Shown here: in pieces, positions 1-8,391 of the stretch
Layout of the letters: every line of letters begins with the position of its first letter
How positions within the stretch are numbered: the stretch's first letter is position 1
Origin: Halopiger aswanensis
GTDB taxonomy: Archaea; Halobacteriota; Halobacteria; Halobacteriales; Natrialbaceae
Assembly (NCBI RefSeq): GCF_003610195.1
Contig: NZ_RAPO01000003.1
Span: 186,001-250,000 of the forward strand
Length of the DNA: 64,000 nucleotides
Direction: 5' to 3'
The notes under the pieces: generated by a model
The model's database searches: none
Told to the model about the DNA's origin: nothing
The model's input: the letters and a program-made list of their open reading frames with translations, nothing else
Translations under genes and position numbers: made by a program

Positions 1-493
1 CGGTCAGCGTGCTGCGGTCGACGAAGACGAGGTTCTGCTCGGCGTGGTCCTGCTGGGACTGCAGCAGGCGCTGGACGTCGAGGTTCTCGCACTCGGCCTG
101 CAGTTCGCCGATGATCGCCTGCAACCCCTGCATGTCCGGCGCGTGGAATGTGAGATATAGCGCCGTCCCCTGCGTGCGGACGTCGACGACGGGGCAGTCG
201 AAGCCCTCGACGATCTCGCAGGGACACCCACAGCCGAGGTCGCGCTGGAACCGGTAGACCGAACTCGAGCCGTACGCGAAAACCGACTCGAGGTCGGCGT
301 CGACGTCGAACGCGTCGTCCTCGGGATACTCCTCGGCCTCGAGCATGAACTCCTCCGTCACGCGCTCGGGCGCGTCCGGATTGACGCTCTTGGAGACCGA
401 CTGAACCGACCCGCCGGTCTCGCCGGCCGCTTGCGCGACGACGCAGTGGGGCGGATCCTCGAGTTTCACTTCGGCGCGTATCCCCGACGGCAC
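1..493 (-). CDS. Bat-type helix-turn-helix regulator, C-terminus cut by window edge
   Basis: An open frame of 164 codons on the minus strand runs off the left edge without a stop. I take the GTG at 493 as start because the product then begins MPSGIRAEVKLEDPP, the usual opening of haloarchaeal proteins with an N-terminal sensor-like region and a C-terminal bacterio-opsin-activator HTH (HTH_10). What is visible is only the N-terminal region, with a CGCPCEIVEGFDCP cysteine stretch near residue 95 and a later acidic, glutamine-rich segment. The DNA-binding part lies outside the window, so the HTH is inferred from family resemblance and not seen. The target genes cannot be told. Confidence 0.75.
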   Translation of the reverse strand, partial: MPSGIRAEVKLEDPPHCVVAQAAGETGGSVQSVSKSVNPDAPERVTEEFMLEAEEYPEDDAFDVDADLESVFAYGSSSVYRFQRDLGCGCPCEIVEGFDCPVVDVRTQGTALYLTFHAPDMQGLQAIIGELQAECENLDVQRLLQSQQDHAEQNLVFVDRSTLT

Positions 494-677
494 GGCCGTG
501 TCTGGGGGGCGGGGCAACCTAAACCCTGCGGGACGGGTCGTTTGGTGGGACTGCACCATCACCGGTAAGTACAGTGCTCACCTGCGCCCGCTGAGATCGA
601 ATACGCGCCGCCAGCAACCACCTTCGGCCCCGTGAGAACAGCCGCCACACCGCTCGAGCGGCGGATTCTGCCACCCC

Positions 678-700
678 ATATAAAGCACCCTGTATTTATT
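678..700 (+). promoter_or_regulatory. AT-rich TATA-like promoter between divergent regulators
   Basis: Within the 251-nt gap between the divergent genes starting at 493 and 745 there are two AT-rich boxes in otherwise GC-rich DNA: ATATAAAG around 678-685 and TATTTATT at 693-700. The second would place a transcript start near 724, giving the plus-strand regulator a leader of about 20 nt. Assignment to one gene or the other is inference. Confidence 0.5.
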
Positions 701-744
701 GGGACTCGTTTGGAGGGGGTCCGGTGGATACTAGGAAGTGAACG

Positions 745-1149
745 ATGTCCGCTACGAACTCTGACGCGAAGCGAGGATGGCCCCGCGAGGAAGACACCGC
801 CGACCCCCAGCACGTGCTCGCCGCGCTCGACGACGACGCCTGCAGAGCCATTCTGGAGGCGACGAGCGACGAGTCGCTGACCGCGACCGAACTCTCCGAG
901 CAGTGCGACATCCCGACCTCGACCGCCTACCGCAAGGTCGAGAAACTCACCGAAGCGAACCTCGTCGAGGAACGCGTCCGGATCAACACCTCCGGCAAGC
1001 ACGCGACCGAGTACCGCCGATCGTTCGACGACGTCGTCGTCTCCGTCGCCGACGGCGGCGTCGAAATCGAGATGACGAGCCCGGACGCCGACGGCGATTC
1101 GAGCGCGAACACTAACGCGAGCTCCGCCCAGCCCGTCGCCGGTGACTGA
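745..1149 (+). CDS. small winged helix-turn-helix transcriptional regulator
   Basis: A 134-residue acidic protein. Residues about 22-75 form a winged HTH of the ArsR-like haloarchaeal type: a helical start (HVLAALDDDACRAILEA), then ELSEQCDIPTSTAYRKVEKL as the recognition-helix region, then a wing rich in charged residues. The C-terminal 35 residues are low-complexity Asp/Ser/Asn/Ala and probably unstructured. No sensor domain or metal-binding cysteine cluster is seen, so the signal is unknown; single-domain proteins of this kind often regulate a neighbouring membrane-protein gene, but none is adjacent here. The ATG at 745 gives the family's usual length. Confidence 0.85.
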   Translation: MSATNSDAKRGWPREEDTADPQHVLAALDDDACRAILEATSDESLTATELSEQCDIPTSTAYRKVEKLTEANLVEERVRINTSGKHATEYRRSFDDVVVSVADGGVEIEMTSPDADGDSSANTNASSAQPVAGD

Positions 1150-1312
1150 CGACGGCCGACTGATCGACGCGACCGCGACCGGACGCACGTACACACCACT
1201 GCTCGGGTGACGTCGTAGCGGACGCCTCGAGCGGTTCCGGCCGGTGATTCGATTCTGCTTCTCGTCTCGAGCGTGAGATCGCGGAGCGACCGCAATTTGG
1301 ACAGATCCGGAG

Positions 1313-1975
1313 CTAGTTACGATTCCGAGACTGCTCGAGGTTACTCGGGTCGGTCTCCGCTCCGCCAGCGTCCTCGGCCGACGGCAGCGAGCCCGCCGCA
1401 GCGACGAGCGGCGCCGGCAGTCGATCGGCGACCCACTCGCCGGCGTCGGCCAGCGGCTTTCGAACGACGGTGTACCCGATCGAGATGACGAGCATGCCGA
1501 CGACGACCGTCCGAATCGTCCCGTCGAAGACGACCAGCGCGGGCAGCGCCAGCACGGCCGCGAGCGCGAGGTCGCCGGGCGAGCCGTCGTAGCCGATCCA
1601 CCGCCGCGGCGCGAGCCAGCGCCCGTGGTAGTGACTGTAGACGGCTCGGTCGGAGGTTCCCAGCCAGGGTCTCGGCTCGAGGCCGCCGCCGAACAGATCG
1701 GTGACGGGGTGGAGCGAGGCGGTGAGGAAAAAGACGGCAGCTGCGACGGTCCAATCCGTCGGGACCGCGATCGCGACGACGACCGCGGGAACCGCGAGCA
1801 GCCAGGCGTAGACCGGAAAGTGCAGCGTCTTCCGGTGGGTGCCGACGAGATCGAGATCGGGAAAGAGGCCGCCGGCGATCGCGGCGACGGCGACGACCGG
1901 AGCGACCCCCGGCGCGACGAGGGCGACGGCGGCGGCGAGAAGGAGCCCAACCAGAGCGTGCGTCGTGGCCATCAT
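1313..1975 (-). CDS. YdjM-like membrane-bound metal-dependent hydrolase
   Basis: About 220 residues, polytopic membrane protein. The start at 1975 gives MMATTHALVGLLLAAAV, the typical opening of the YdjM/DUF457 family, where the first helix carries the conserved His (TTHALVG); the longer frame upstream has an Arg-rich, non-family N-terminus. Further family marks are GLFPDLDLVGTHRKTLHFP (Asp/His metal ligands), SLHPVTDLFGGG and YSHYHGRWL. About five hydrophobic segments follow. The family is annotated as integral-membrane metal-dependent hydrolase, and some bacterial members respond to DNA damage; the substrate is unknown. It converges toward the regulator at 745-1149. Confidence 0.85.
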   Translation of the reverse strand: MMATTHALVGLLLAAAVALVAPGVAPVVAVAAIAGGLFPDLDLVGTHRKTLHFPVYAWLLAVPAVVVAIAVPTDWTVAAAVFFLTASLHPVTDLFGGGLEPRPWLGTSDRAVYSHYHGRWLAPRRWIGYDGSPGDLALAAVLALPALVVFDGTIRTVVVGMLVISIGYTVVRKPLADAGEWVADRLPAPLVAAAGSLPSAEDAGGAETDPSNLEQSRNRN

Positions 1976-2161
1976 AGGGTATACACGGATAGACGCGTCT
2001 CGAGCATATGTTCGTTGGTGTGGGCGGTCCGGTCGCCTGCACGCGGTTGGCGGTGCAGACACCGTCGGTTGAACGGAGCGTGGTCGAAAGAAATCGCGAT
2101 CGATGGAACCGCGTGATCGAGGGACGGAACGGGACAGACCCGGCGTCTCTCGTCGATCAGC

Positions 2162-4099
2162 TTAGTCGTCGCTCGGGGCCGCCGCGGCGCCGTCGCCGGC
2201 GCTGACGCCCGTTCCGGGGCCGACCTCGATGTCGAGTTCGTCGAGCTTCTCGTCGGGCACGACGCCGTCGACCCAGCCGCGGTAGTCGTAGTACTCCTCT
2301 TTCATCTGCTCGAGTTCGCAGTACTCGCCCTCGCTGGCGCCCTGACCGGGGATGCCGTCGGGCAGGAACCGGTCCGGCAGCGAGTCGTCCGCGCCGTCGA
2401 AGCCGGCGAGGTTGTTGTAGTAGCGCTCGAGGTTGTAGACGCGCTCGCCGGCCTCCATCAGCTCGTCCTCCGTGACGTCGCGGCCGGTCATGCCGTTGTA
2501 CTGGAGGACGTACTCCTCGATGCCCTCCGCGAAGGCGTTGAACTTGCAGATGTCGAAGGAGTCGCTGATGGCGTGGAGGTCCTGGAACTCCGCGGTCAGT
2601 TCGCCCTTGCCCTCCCACTCGTAGGGATCGACCTTCTCGGGGATCCCCAGGATTTCCGCGGCGGGCGTGTAGCCGCGCAGGTGGCAGGCGCCACGGTTCG
2701 AGGTGGCGTAGCCGATGCCCATCCCCTTCATGCAGCGCGGGTCGTAGGCGGGGATGGTCTGGCCCTTGACGGCCAGGGAGTTCTCGTGGGCGTCCATCTT
2801 CTCCGCGATGCGGTCGGCGCCCTCGGCCAGCAGGTCCGCGAGGTCGGTCTCGCGGTGGGCGATCCGCTCGATCATGTCGACCATCTCCTCGGAGTCGCCC
2901 CAGTCCATGTCGTGATCGAGGTCCTCGAGTTTGCCCTCCTCGGTCATCTCCATGGCCATGGCCATCATGTTGCCGACCTCGATGGTGTCGACGCCCATGT
3001 CGTTACAGCGGTCGATCATCAGGGCGATGTCGTCGCGCTCGGTGTGACCGGAGTTGGGGCCCAGCGCGAACGCGGACTCGTACTCGTAGGACTCCGTCCG
3101 GACGTTCATCTCCTCGCCCTTGTGCATCGTCTGGACTTCGACTTCCTTCTTGCAGGCGACGGGACAGGAGTGACAGGTCGGCTCGTCGACGAGGATGTTC
3201 TCGCGGACGTTCTCCCCCGACACCTGTTCGGAGTCGAACTCCTCGCCGCCGAAGCCGTCCTCGCGGGCGTCCCGCGTCGAGGTGTACTTCGCGTTGCGGG
3301 TCGGGAGCCCGGACATCTCCTCGGTGAGGTTCATGAGGACGTTCGTGCCGAACTTCGAGAGCCCGCCCTCGTTGGGCGCGGTGACGTCGGACTCCTGGAT
3401 GACCTGCATGGCCTGCTGGTGGCCCTCCATGAACGTCTCCTTGTCCGCGGGTTTGGGCATCTTCGTCCCCGATTTGACGACGACCGCCTTGAGGTTCTTC
3501 GAGCCGGCGACGCAGCCGACACCGCCGCGACCCGAGGCGCGGTCGTCCTCGTTCATGATCGTGGCGTAGCGAACCTCGTTCTCGCCGCCGGGGCCGATCC
3601 CCATGATGCTCAGGTTCTTGCCGTAGGACCCCTCGACTTCCTCCTCGATGGCGTCGCGGGCGTCGTGGAAGCCCATCCCCCACAGGTGGGAGGCGTCGCG
3701 CAGTTCGACCTCGCCGTCCTCGACGAACGCGTAGACCGGTTCGTCGGCCTGGCCCTCGAAGAGCAGCCCGTCGAAGCCGGCCCACTTGAGTCGCGCGCCG
3801 GACCAACCGCCCTGGTGACTGTCGGTGACGGTGCCGGTCAGCGGCGACTTGGTACAGACGGCGATCCGGCCGCTCATCGTTACCTGCGTGCCCGACAGCG
3901 GCCCGTTCATAAAGGCGAGCAGGTTGTCGGGTCCGAGCGGATCGACGTCCGGTCCCTGTTCGAATACGTACTTCACCCCGAGGCCGCGCGCACCGATATA
4001 CTTCTTCGCGTCCTCGTCGTCGATCGACTCGTACGCGACGTCCCCGTCCGAGAGGTCGATGCGAGCGACCCTATCTTGGAAACCGCCGAATTCTGTCAT
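2162..4099 (-). CDS. aor: aldehyde:ferredoxin oxidoreductase (tungsten/molybdopterin family)
   Basis: 645 residues, full length for the family. It catalyses oxidation of aldehydes to carboxylic acids with ferredoxin as electron acceptor, using a bis-pterin W (or Mo) cofactor and one [4Fe-4S] cluster. Visible marks: the N-terminal AOR domain with GARGLGVKY and NGPLSGT, the cofactor-binding TSNRGACHLRG near 466-476, and cluster cysteines C309-x2-C312-x3-C316 plus C518 in FDICKFNAF. The C-terminal 20 residues are a low-complexity Gly/Ala/Asp tail. It stands alone, with 185 nt upstream of the next gene and no ferredoxin gene beside it. Which aldehyde it uses cannot be read from sequence. Confidence 0.95.
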   Translation of the reverse strand: MTEFGGFQDRVARIDLSDGDVAYESIDDEDAKKYIGARGLGVKYVFEQGPDVDPLGPDNLLAFMNGPLSGTQVTMSGRIAVCTKSPLTGTVTDSHQGGWSGARLKWAGFDGLLFEGQADEPVYAFVEDGEVELRDASHLWGMGFHDARDAIEEEVEGSYGKNLSIMGIGPGGENEVRYATIMNEDDRASGRGGVGCVAGSKNLKAVVVKSGTKMPKPADKETFMEGHQQAMQVIQESDVTAPNEGGLSKFGTNVLMNLTEEMSGLPTRNAKYTSTRDAREDGFGGEEFDSEQVSGENVRENILVDEPTCHSCPVACKKEVEVQTMHKGEEMNVRTESYEYESAFALGPNSGHTERDDIALMIDRCNDMGVDTIEVGNMMAMAMEMTEEGKLEDLDHDMDWGDSEEMVDMIERIAHRETDLADLLAEGADRIAEKMDAHENSLAVKGQTIPAYDPRCMKGMGIGYATSNRGACHLRGYTPAAEILGIPEKVDPYEWEGKGELTAEFQDLHAISDSFDICKFNAFAEGIEEYVLQYNGMTGRDVTEDELMEAGERVYNLERYYNNLAGFDGADDSLPDRFLPDGIPGQGASEGEYCELEQMKEEYYDYRGWVDGVVPDEKLDELDIEVGPGTGVSAGDGAAAAPSDD

Positions 4100-4348
4100 G
4101 ATAAACCCCTCTTGTTACAGTACGCCCTCTACGCTGTTAGTAGTTCCCAACCATCAGTAACCACATGTAGTTAACACGCCGTCCGGTCGATCGCCCCGTC
4201 TCACTGAATTGTCAGTGGCGGGGCGGTGATCCCGCTCGAGCGCCGAGGTGGTAAGAACTGCGTACTCGTAACGACCCGTCCTTACTGCGACCGTGCCGGG
4301 AGCGGCCAGGAGCGGCCGAGAGCGACACGGAACGGGCGCCCCTCGTGG

Positions 4349-4561
4349 CTATAACAGTAGTGCCACGATCGCGAGGATGATGAAGATCAACACGAAGATC
4401 CGCGCGATCTCCATCGAGACCCCTGCGACGCCTCGCGCCCCGACGGCCGCGGCGATGATCGCGAGGACGAAGAACACGATCGCCCAGTACAGGAATCCGC
4501 CGCCGCCCTGCAACGGTATTGCGTGCTCGAGCATGCCGTCGGCTATCACGACCGGGTACAT
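4349..4561 (-). CDS. DUF1328 small membrane protein
   Basis: 70 residues with two transmembrane helices (about 22-42 and 50-68). The motif [27 protein letters not shown] matches DUF1328, a widespread family of two-helix membrane proteins of unknown role, in parts linked to stress in bacteria. A TATA-like TTCTTAG about 25-32 nt before 4561 supports the first ATG and a leaderless message; an internal ATG at 4534 would give the shorter length more typical of the family. Confidence 0.85.
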   Translation of the reverse strand: MYPVVIADGMLEHAIPLQGGGGFLYWAIVFFVLAIIAAAVGARGVAGVSMEIARIFVLIFIILAIVALLL

Positions 4562-4638
4562 AAACGCCGGCGACCGTCCGCGGGGCTAAGAACGGACTAC
4601 AGGACGGTAACCGCAGATTCAGACGCTGTGGGCGGGGA

Positions 4639-6621
4639 CTACGCGGACTCGTTCGCGTCGGCAGCGTCGTCGAAGAACGCGCGACAGAGTTTCGCCTCGG
4701 CGGTCCGCAGGTGCTCGTGGAACGTCGGCCGCGAGACGTCCATCGACTGGGCGAGTTCCTCGCCGGTCGTCGGTCGGGGCCACTCGAAGTAGCCGCCGAG
4801 ATAGGCGCGCCGTAACGCGTCCAGTTGGCGCTCGGTGAGGTCGTCCTCGAGGCGCCCCGCGAACTCTTGGCGCGTGTCGCCGCCGCGGTCGCGCTGCTGG
4901 AACGAGCGCACGTCCGTTCCCTCGTAGCGGTCCTCGAGGGATTCGACGATCGACCGGACGTTCGCCGACCGGGGAATCTCGAGTGTGACCGTCGCGCTGC
5001 CGTCCTCGCTCTCGATGGCGTGGGTGCGGACGCCGCGCTCGGAGAGCCAGCCGACGAGGTCGTCGTCCCGCTCGAGTTCGATCAGACACTCCTCGTCGCG
5101 CTCGACGACGATTCGACAGTCGACGTTGGGCAACGCTGCGGCGGCGTCGGTGAGTTCCGCGGCGCTGGCGCCGGTGGCGGTAAACAGCGAGGTTGTTCGT
5201 TCCTGCCCGTCCCCGTTGCGAGTACCGCCGGTCCGGTGAACCGACCGGCGGTACTCGAGCCGGCAGTCCGCGTCGGCCGAGAGTGCGACCGGCGCGACCC
5301 GGCGATCGCGGACCTCGAATTCGACCGCGACGACCGCGTCGGTCGCGAGCATGCGGCTGGTTTCGCGAGCGTTGATCCCGCTGGCGATCGCGCGGGCGAG
5401 CGCCGAGAGGATCGCGGATTCGCGCTCGTCGACGTCGGTGCCGTCGGCGAGGCGAACCGTCAGAACGCCGTACTCGATCTCGTTGTACTGAAGCGGAAAC
5501 GCGGCCAGAGTGGCTCCGTCGACGGTTCCGACGGACACGCCGTCGCTCGAGAGCGCCGCGGCGGCGGGGTGGTCGCCGTCGGCCGAGATCGAGTCGTCGA
5601 CGACGCTCGTCCCGGCGTTCGTGCGAACGTCGATCGTCCCCGTCGCGGGGTTGCGCTCGCCGATCCAGACGCCCTCGTAGGCCGGTTCGTCGGCGATCCG
5701 CTCGCAAACTGCAGCCTCGAGTTCCCCGCGATCGGTCGAGCCTGCCACGGACGCGGTGACGTCCCGAACGAGCCCCTCGACGCGATCGAGGACGTACTCG
5801 AGTTCCTCGGTGCGGCGCTCGAGGGCGCGTTCGGCTTCCTTGCGCGCGGTGATGTCGTTCTGGAAGCCGACGTAGTTGGTGACCTCGCCGGCGTCGTTGC
5901 GGACGGGCGCGATCGTCACCTCGTTCCAGAACTCGGTGCCGTCCTTGCGGTAGTTCTTGAGTTCGACGGTGACCGGTCGGTCCTCGTCGATCGCGGCCGC
6001 CATCTCCGCGATCGCCGCCGGATCCGAGTCCTCGCCCTGCAGAAACCGGCAGTTGCGCCCGACAACGTCGTCATAACTGTAGCCCGTCATCTCCTGGTAG
6101 GCGTCGTTGACGTACACAAGCGGGTTGTCCTCGCGGTCGGGGTCCGAGATCGTGATGCCGACCGGCGCCTCCTCGAGGGCGCGTTCCTTGACGGTGCGGT
6201 CGGTCGCCGGCGGAGACGCGGGCGCGGAGTCGTCGGCGTCGGCCGATTGCTCGGCGCCGGCGTCGAACGCGGCCGCTGCGTCCGGTTCGGCGTCCGTGCG
6301 GGCAGTCGACTCGAAGACGATCGTCACACCGTCCTCGTCGCGGTGGACGCGAGCGTCGTACCGGTCGTCCTCGAGGGGGACCGTTCGAACGGTCCCGACG
6401 ACCGTCTCCTCGATCGCCGCCTCGAGCGACGGCCACGACGCGAGCGTCGCGGGATCGCGAGGGCCGCTCTCGGTGTCGATTCCGAACGCGTCACGGGCCG
6501 CCCGGTTGGCGTACGCGATCGTCCCGTCGGCGACCGAAATGACGGGCGCGACGACGCGCTCGAGCGCGGCTGCCGCCGGCGAGGTACTCTCGGCACCCGC
6601 TGCGGGATCGGCGTTAGTCAT
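4639..6621 (-). CDS. LOV/PAS-GAF sensor with Bat-type HTH output
   Basis: 660 residues, soluble one-component regulator. Residues 20-105 look like a divergent PAS domain. Residues 149-262 form a PAS domain of the LOV class: GRNCRFLQG at 188-196 places C191 where the flavin adduct forms, and NYRKDGTEFWNE follows as usual. A GAF-like region covers about 285-420, then the bacterio-opsin-activator domain and a C-terminal HTH_10 (LTERQLDALRRAYLGGYF, then VSRPTFHEHLRTAEAKL). Proteins of this layout sense light or redox and bind DNA directly. No opsin gene lies nearby, so the regulon is unknown. The next gene (DUF1328) is 77 nt downstream on the same strand. Confidence 0.92.
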   Translation of the reverse strand: MTNADPAAGAESTSPAAAALERVVAPVISVADGTIAYANRAARDAFGIDTESGPRDPATLASWPSLEAAIEETVVGTVRTVPLEDDRYDARVHRDEDGVTIVFESTARTDAEPDAAAAFDAGAEQSADADDSAPASPPATDRTVKERALEEAPVGITISDPDREDNPLVYVNDAYQEMTGYSYDDVVGRNCRFLQGEDSDPAAIAEMAAAIDEDRPVTVELKNYRKDGTEFWNEVTIAPVRNDAGEVTNYVGFQNDITARKEAERALERRTEELEYVLDRVEGLVRDVTASVAGSTDRGELEAAVCERIADEPAYEGVWIGERNPATGTIDVRTNAGTSVVDDSISADGDHPAAAALSSDGVSVGTVDGATLAAFPLQYNEIEYGVLTVRLADGTDVDERESAILSALARAIASGINARETSRMLATDAVVAVEFEVRDRRVAPVALSADADCRLEYRRSVHRTGGTRNGDGQERTTSLFTATGASAAELTDAAAALPNVDCRIVVERDEECLIELERDDDLVGWLSERGVRTHAIESEDGSATVTLEIPRSANVRSIVESLEDRYEGTDVRSFQQRDRGGDTRQEFAGRLEDDLTERQLDALRRAYLGGYFEWPRPTTGEELAQSMDVSRPTFHEHLRTAEAKLCRAFFDDAADANESA

Positions 6622-6728
6622 AGGTCCTCGTACGGAACTCGTCCCTAAGAACCGTGTGGCTCGGCGAACGGGTCACGATTCGAACCATAGGCGTGAGAGT
6701 TAATAACATGCACGGTAGATAATGATGT

Positions 6729-6917
6729 ATGAGCACCTACCGTTCACCGTTCGAGCGACTCCGCGAGAAGTTCGACAAATCGGAACTACAGTGCCGACAA
6801 TGTGGCTACCTCGACGAGGACGGCGGCTGGCAGGTGACCACGTCCGGGAATCGGGTCAACTACCGGTTCGTCTGTCCGACCTGCGGCGCGATCGAGACCA
6901 AGGAGATGCGACTGTAG
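6729..6917 (+). CDS. HVO_0649-like small zinc-finger protein
   Basis: 62 residues. Two CxxC pairs (CRQC at 22-25 and CPTC at 49-52) form a one-zinc ribbon; the opening MSTYRSPFERLREKFDKSELQC and the ending KEMRL match the haloarchaeal small zinc-finger group named after HVO_0649. Function is unknown; related small zinc proteins of Haloferax influence stress responses and biofilm or motility. A TTAATAA box at about 6698-6704, 25-31 nt before the ATG, indicates a leaderless transcript. It is divergent from the LOV regulator at 4639-6621 with 107 nt between. Confidence 0.82.
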   Translation: MSTYRSPFERLREKFDKSELQCRQCGYLDEDGGWQVTTSGNRVNYRFVCPTCGAIETKEMRL

Positions 6918-7255
6918 TCGCGCGTGGAATCGAGACGCGACTAACGAGTATCGCCGCCCGAGCGGCGCCGGAAGCGCCCGCAGTCGACGGGCGGAGCGAA
7001 CGTCTACGAACGGTGGACGGAGCGGCGCGTGCTCTCGTTGCTCTTCGATTCAGTCTCATCGACTCTCGAAAGGACCCACGCCGACCCGCTCTCGGAACGT
7101 GATCGCCGATCTCGAGTCGGGACTGGCAATATCGAGACGCGATCGCCGACCCTGAGACGCGACCGACGATCTCGAGTCACCGCCTGTTCGAATCGTCGCT
7201 CGCTCGAGCGATCCCAACGAAGGCGCTTTAGGCGCTGGCCCGCTTTCCCCTGCTA
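6918..7255 (+). other. gene-free stretch with short imperfect direct repeats and a TATA box
   Basis: 338 nt without a convincing gene; the open frames here lack family resemblance and have Arg-rich shadow composition. It holds imperfect copies of a 23-nt sequence beginning GATCGCCGA at 7101-7123 and 7141-7163, and a more diverged version at 7161-7183. The last 30 nt carry CTTTAGG at about 7227-7233, a TATA-like box 23-29 nt before the RaSEA start. Confidence 0.6.
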
Positions 7256-8353
7256 ATGAGTCAACCGACGCCCGACGTCTACGAGCAGGGCAAGGGCATG
7301 GACGCCCACAACCAAGTGATGCGCGAGATCCGCTCGCGCAAGGAGGCCAGCTACGATCCCCACGAGCCCACCCGCGTCTGGCTCGACGAGGACAACACGC
7401 CCGACGGCGTCAAACGGAGCCTGACGATCATCCTCAACACGGGCGGCTGTCGCTGGGCCCGCGCCGGCGGCTGCACCATGTGCGGCTACGTCGCCGAGAG
7501 CGTCGACGGCGGCTCCGTCTCCCACGAGGCCCTGATGGACCAGATCGAGGTCTGCCTCGAGCACGAGCGCGAGAACGCCGACGAACCCGCCGGCCTCATC
7601 AAGATCTACACCTCCGGCTCCTTCCTCGACGAGCGCGAGGTCGGCGCCGAGACCCGCAAAGCGATCGCCGACACCTTCGGCGATCGCGACCGCATGGTCG
7701 TCGAGTCCCTGCCCGACTTCGTCGACCGCGAGAAGATCGCCGACTTCACCCAGTACGGACTCGACACCGACGTCGCGATCGGCCTCGAGACGGCGACGGA
7801 CCGCGTGCGCCACGACTGCGTGAACAAGTACTTCGACTTCGCCGATTTCGAAGACGCCTGCGCCGAGGCCGCAGCGGCCGACGAGGAAGCCGACGACGCC
7901 GAGGCCGGCATCAAGGCCTACCTGCTGATGAAGCCGCCCTTCCTCACCGAATCGGAAGCCGTCGAGGACATGATTTCCTCGATCGAGCGCTGCGCCGACG
8001 TCGAGGGCTGTCACACCGTCTCGATGAACCCCTGCAACGTCCAGCGCTACACCATGGTCGACGAACTCTACTTCAACGACGGCTACCGGCCGCCGTGGCT
8101 CTGGTCGGTCGCCCACGTCCTCGAGGAGACCGCCGACGTCGACGCCATCGTCGTCTCGGACCCCGTCGGCCACGGCTCCGACCGCGGGCCGCACAACTGC
8201 ACGGAGTGTGACGACCTCGTCCAGAAGGCGATCAAGGACTTCGACCTCCGGCAGGATCCTTCCGTATTCGACCAGGTCTCCTGCGAGTGCGAACTGACCT
8301 GGGAGACCGTCATGGAGCGCGAGCGGAGTTTCAACCAGCCGCTGACGCGGTAA
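7256..8353 (+). CDS. raSEA: archaeosine synthase radical SAM subunit RaSEA
   Basis: 365 residues. In Euryarchaeota RaSEA works with ArcS to convert preQ0-lysine at position 15 of tRNA into archaeosine, a radical SAM reaction. The cluster cysteines are C65, C73 and C76 in GGCRWARAGGCTMCGY. Other family marks are IYTSGSFLDEREV, VESLPDF, GLETATDRVR and LLMKPPFLTESEAVEDM. The C-terminal part carries further cysteines (CTECDD and CECELTW), typical of archaeal members. The start at 7256 is supported by the TATA box about 26 nt upstream, which suggests a leaderless message. ArcS itself is not in the window. Confidence 0.93.
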   Translation: MSQPTPDVYEQGKGMDAHNQVMREIRSRKEASYDPHEPTRVWLDEDNTPDGVKRSLTIILNTGGCRWARAGGCTMCGYVAESVDGGSVSHEALMDQIEVCLEHERENADEPAGLIKIYTSGSFLDEREVGAETRKAIADTFGDRDRMVVESLPDFVDREKIADFTQYGLDTDVAIGLETATDRVRHDCVNKYFDFADFEDACAEAAAADEEADDAEAGIKAYLLMKPPFLTESEAVEDMISSIERCADVEGCHTVSMNPCNVQRYTMVDELYFNDGYRPPWLWSVAHVLEETADVDAIVVSDPVGHGSDRGPHNCTECDDLVQKAIKDFDLRQDPSVFDQVSCECELTWETVMERERSFNQPLTR

Positions 8354-8391
8354 CGGTAACGGTAACCGACGACGTCGCCAGCCACCGATCG

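Noticed and set aside
2573-4174. 533-codon plus-strand frame opposite the aldehyde oxidoreductase gene
   Set aside because: It mirrors the codon bias of a GC-rich acidic gene on the other strand, has Leu/Val/Arg-rich composition and no family.
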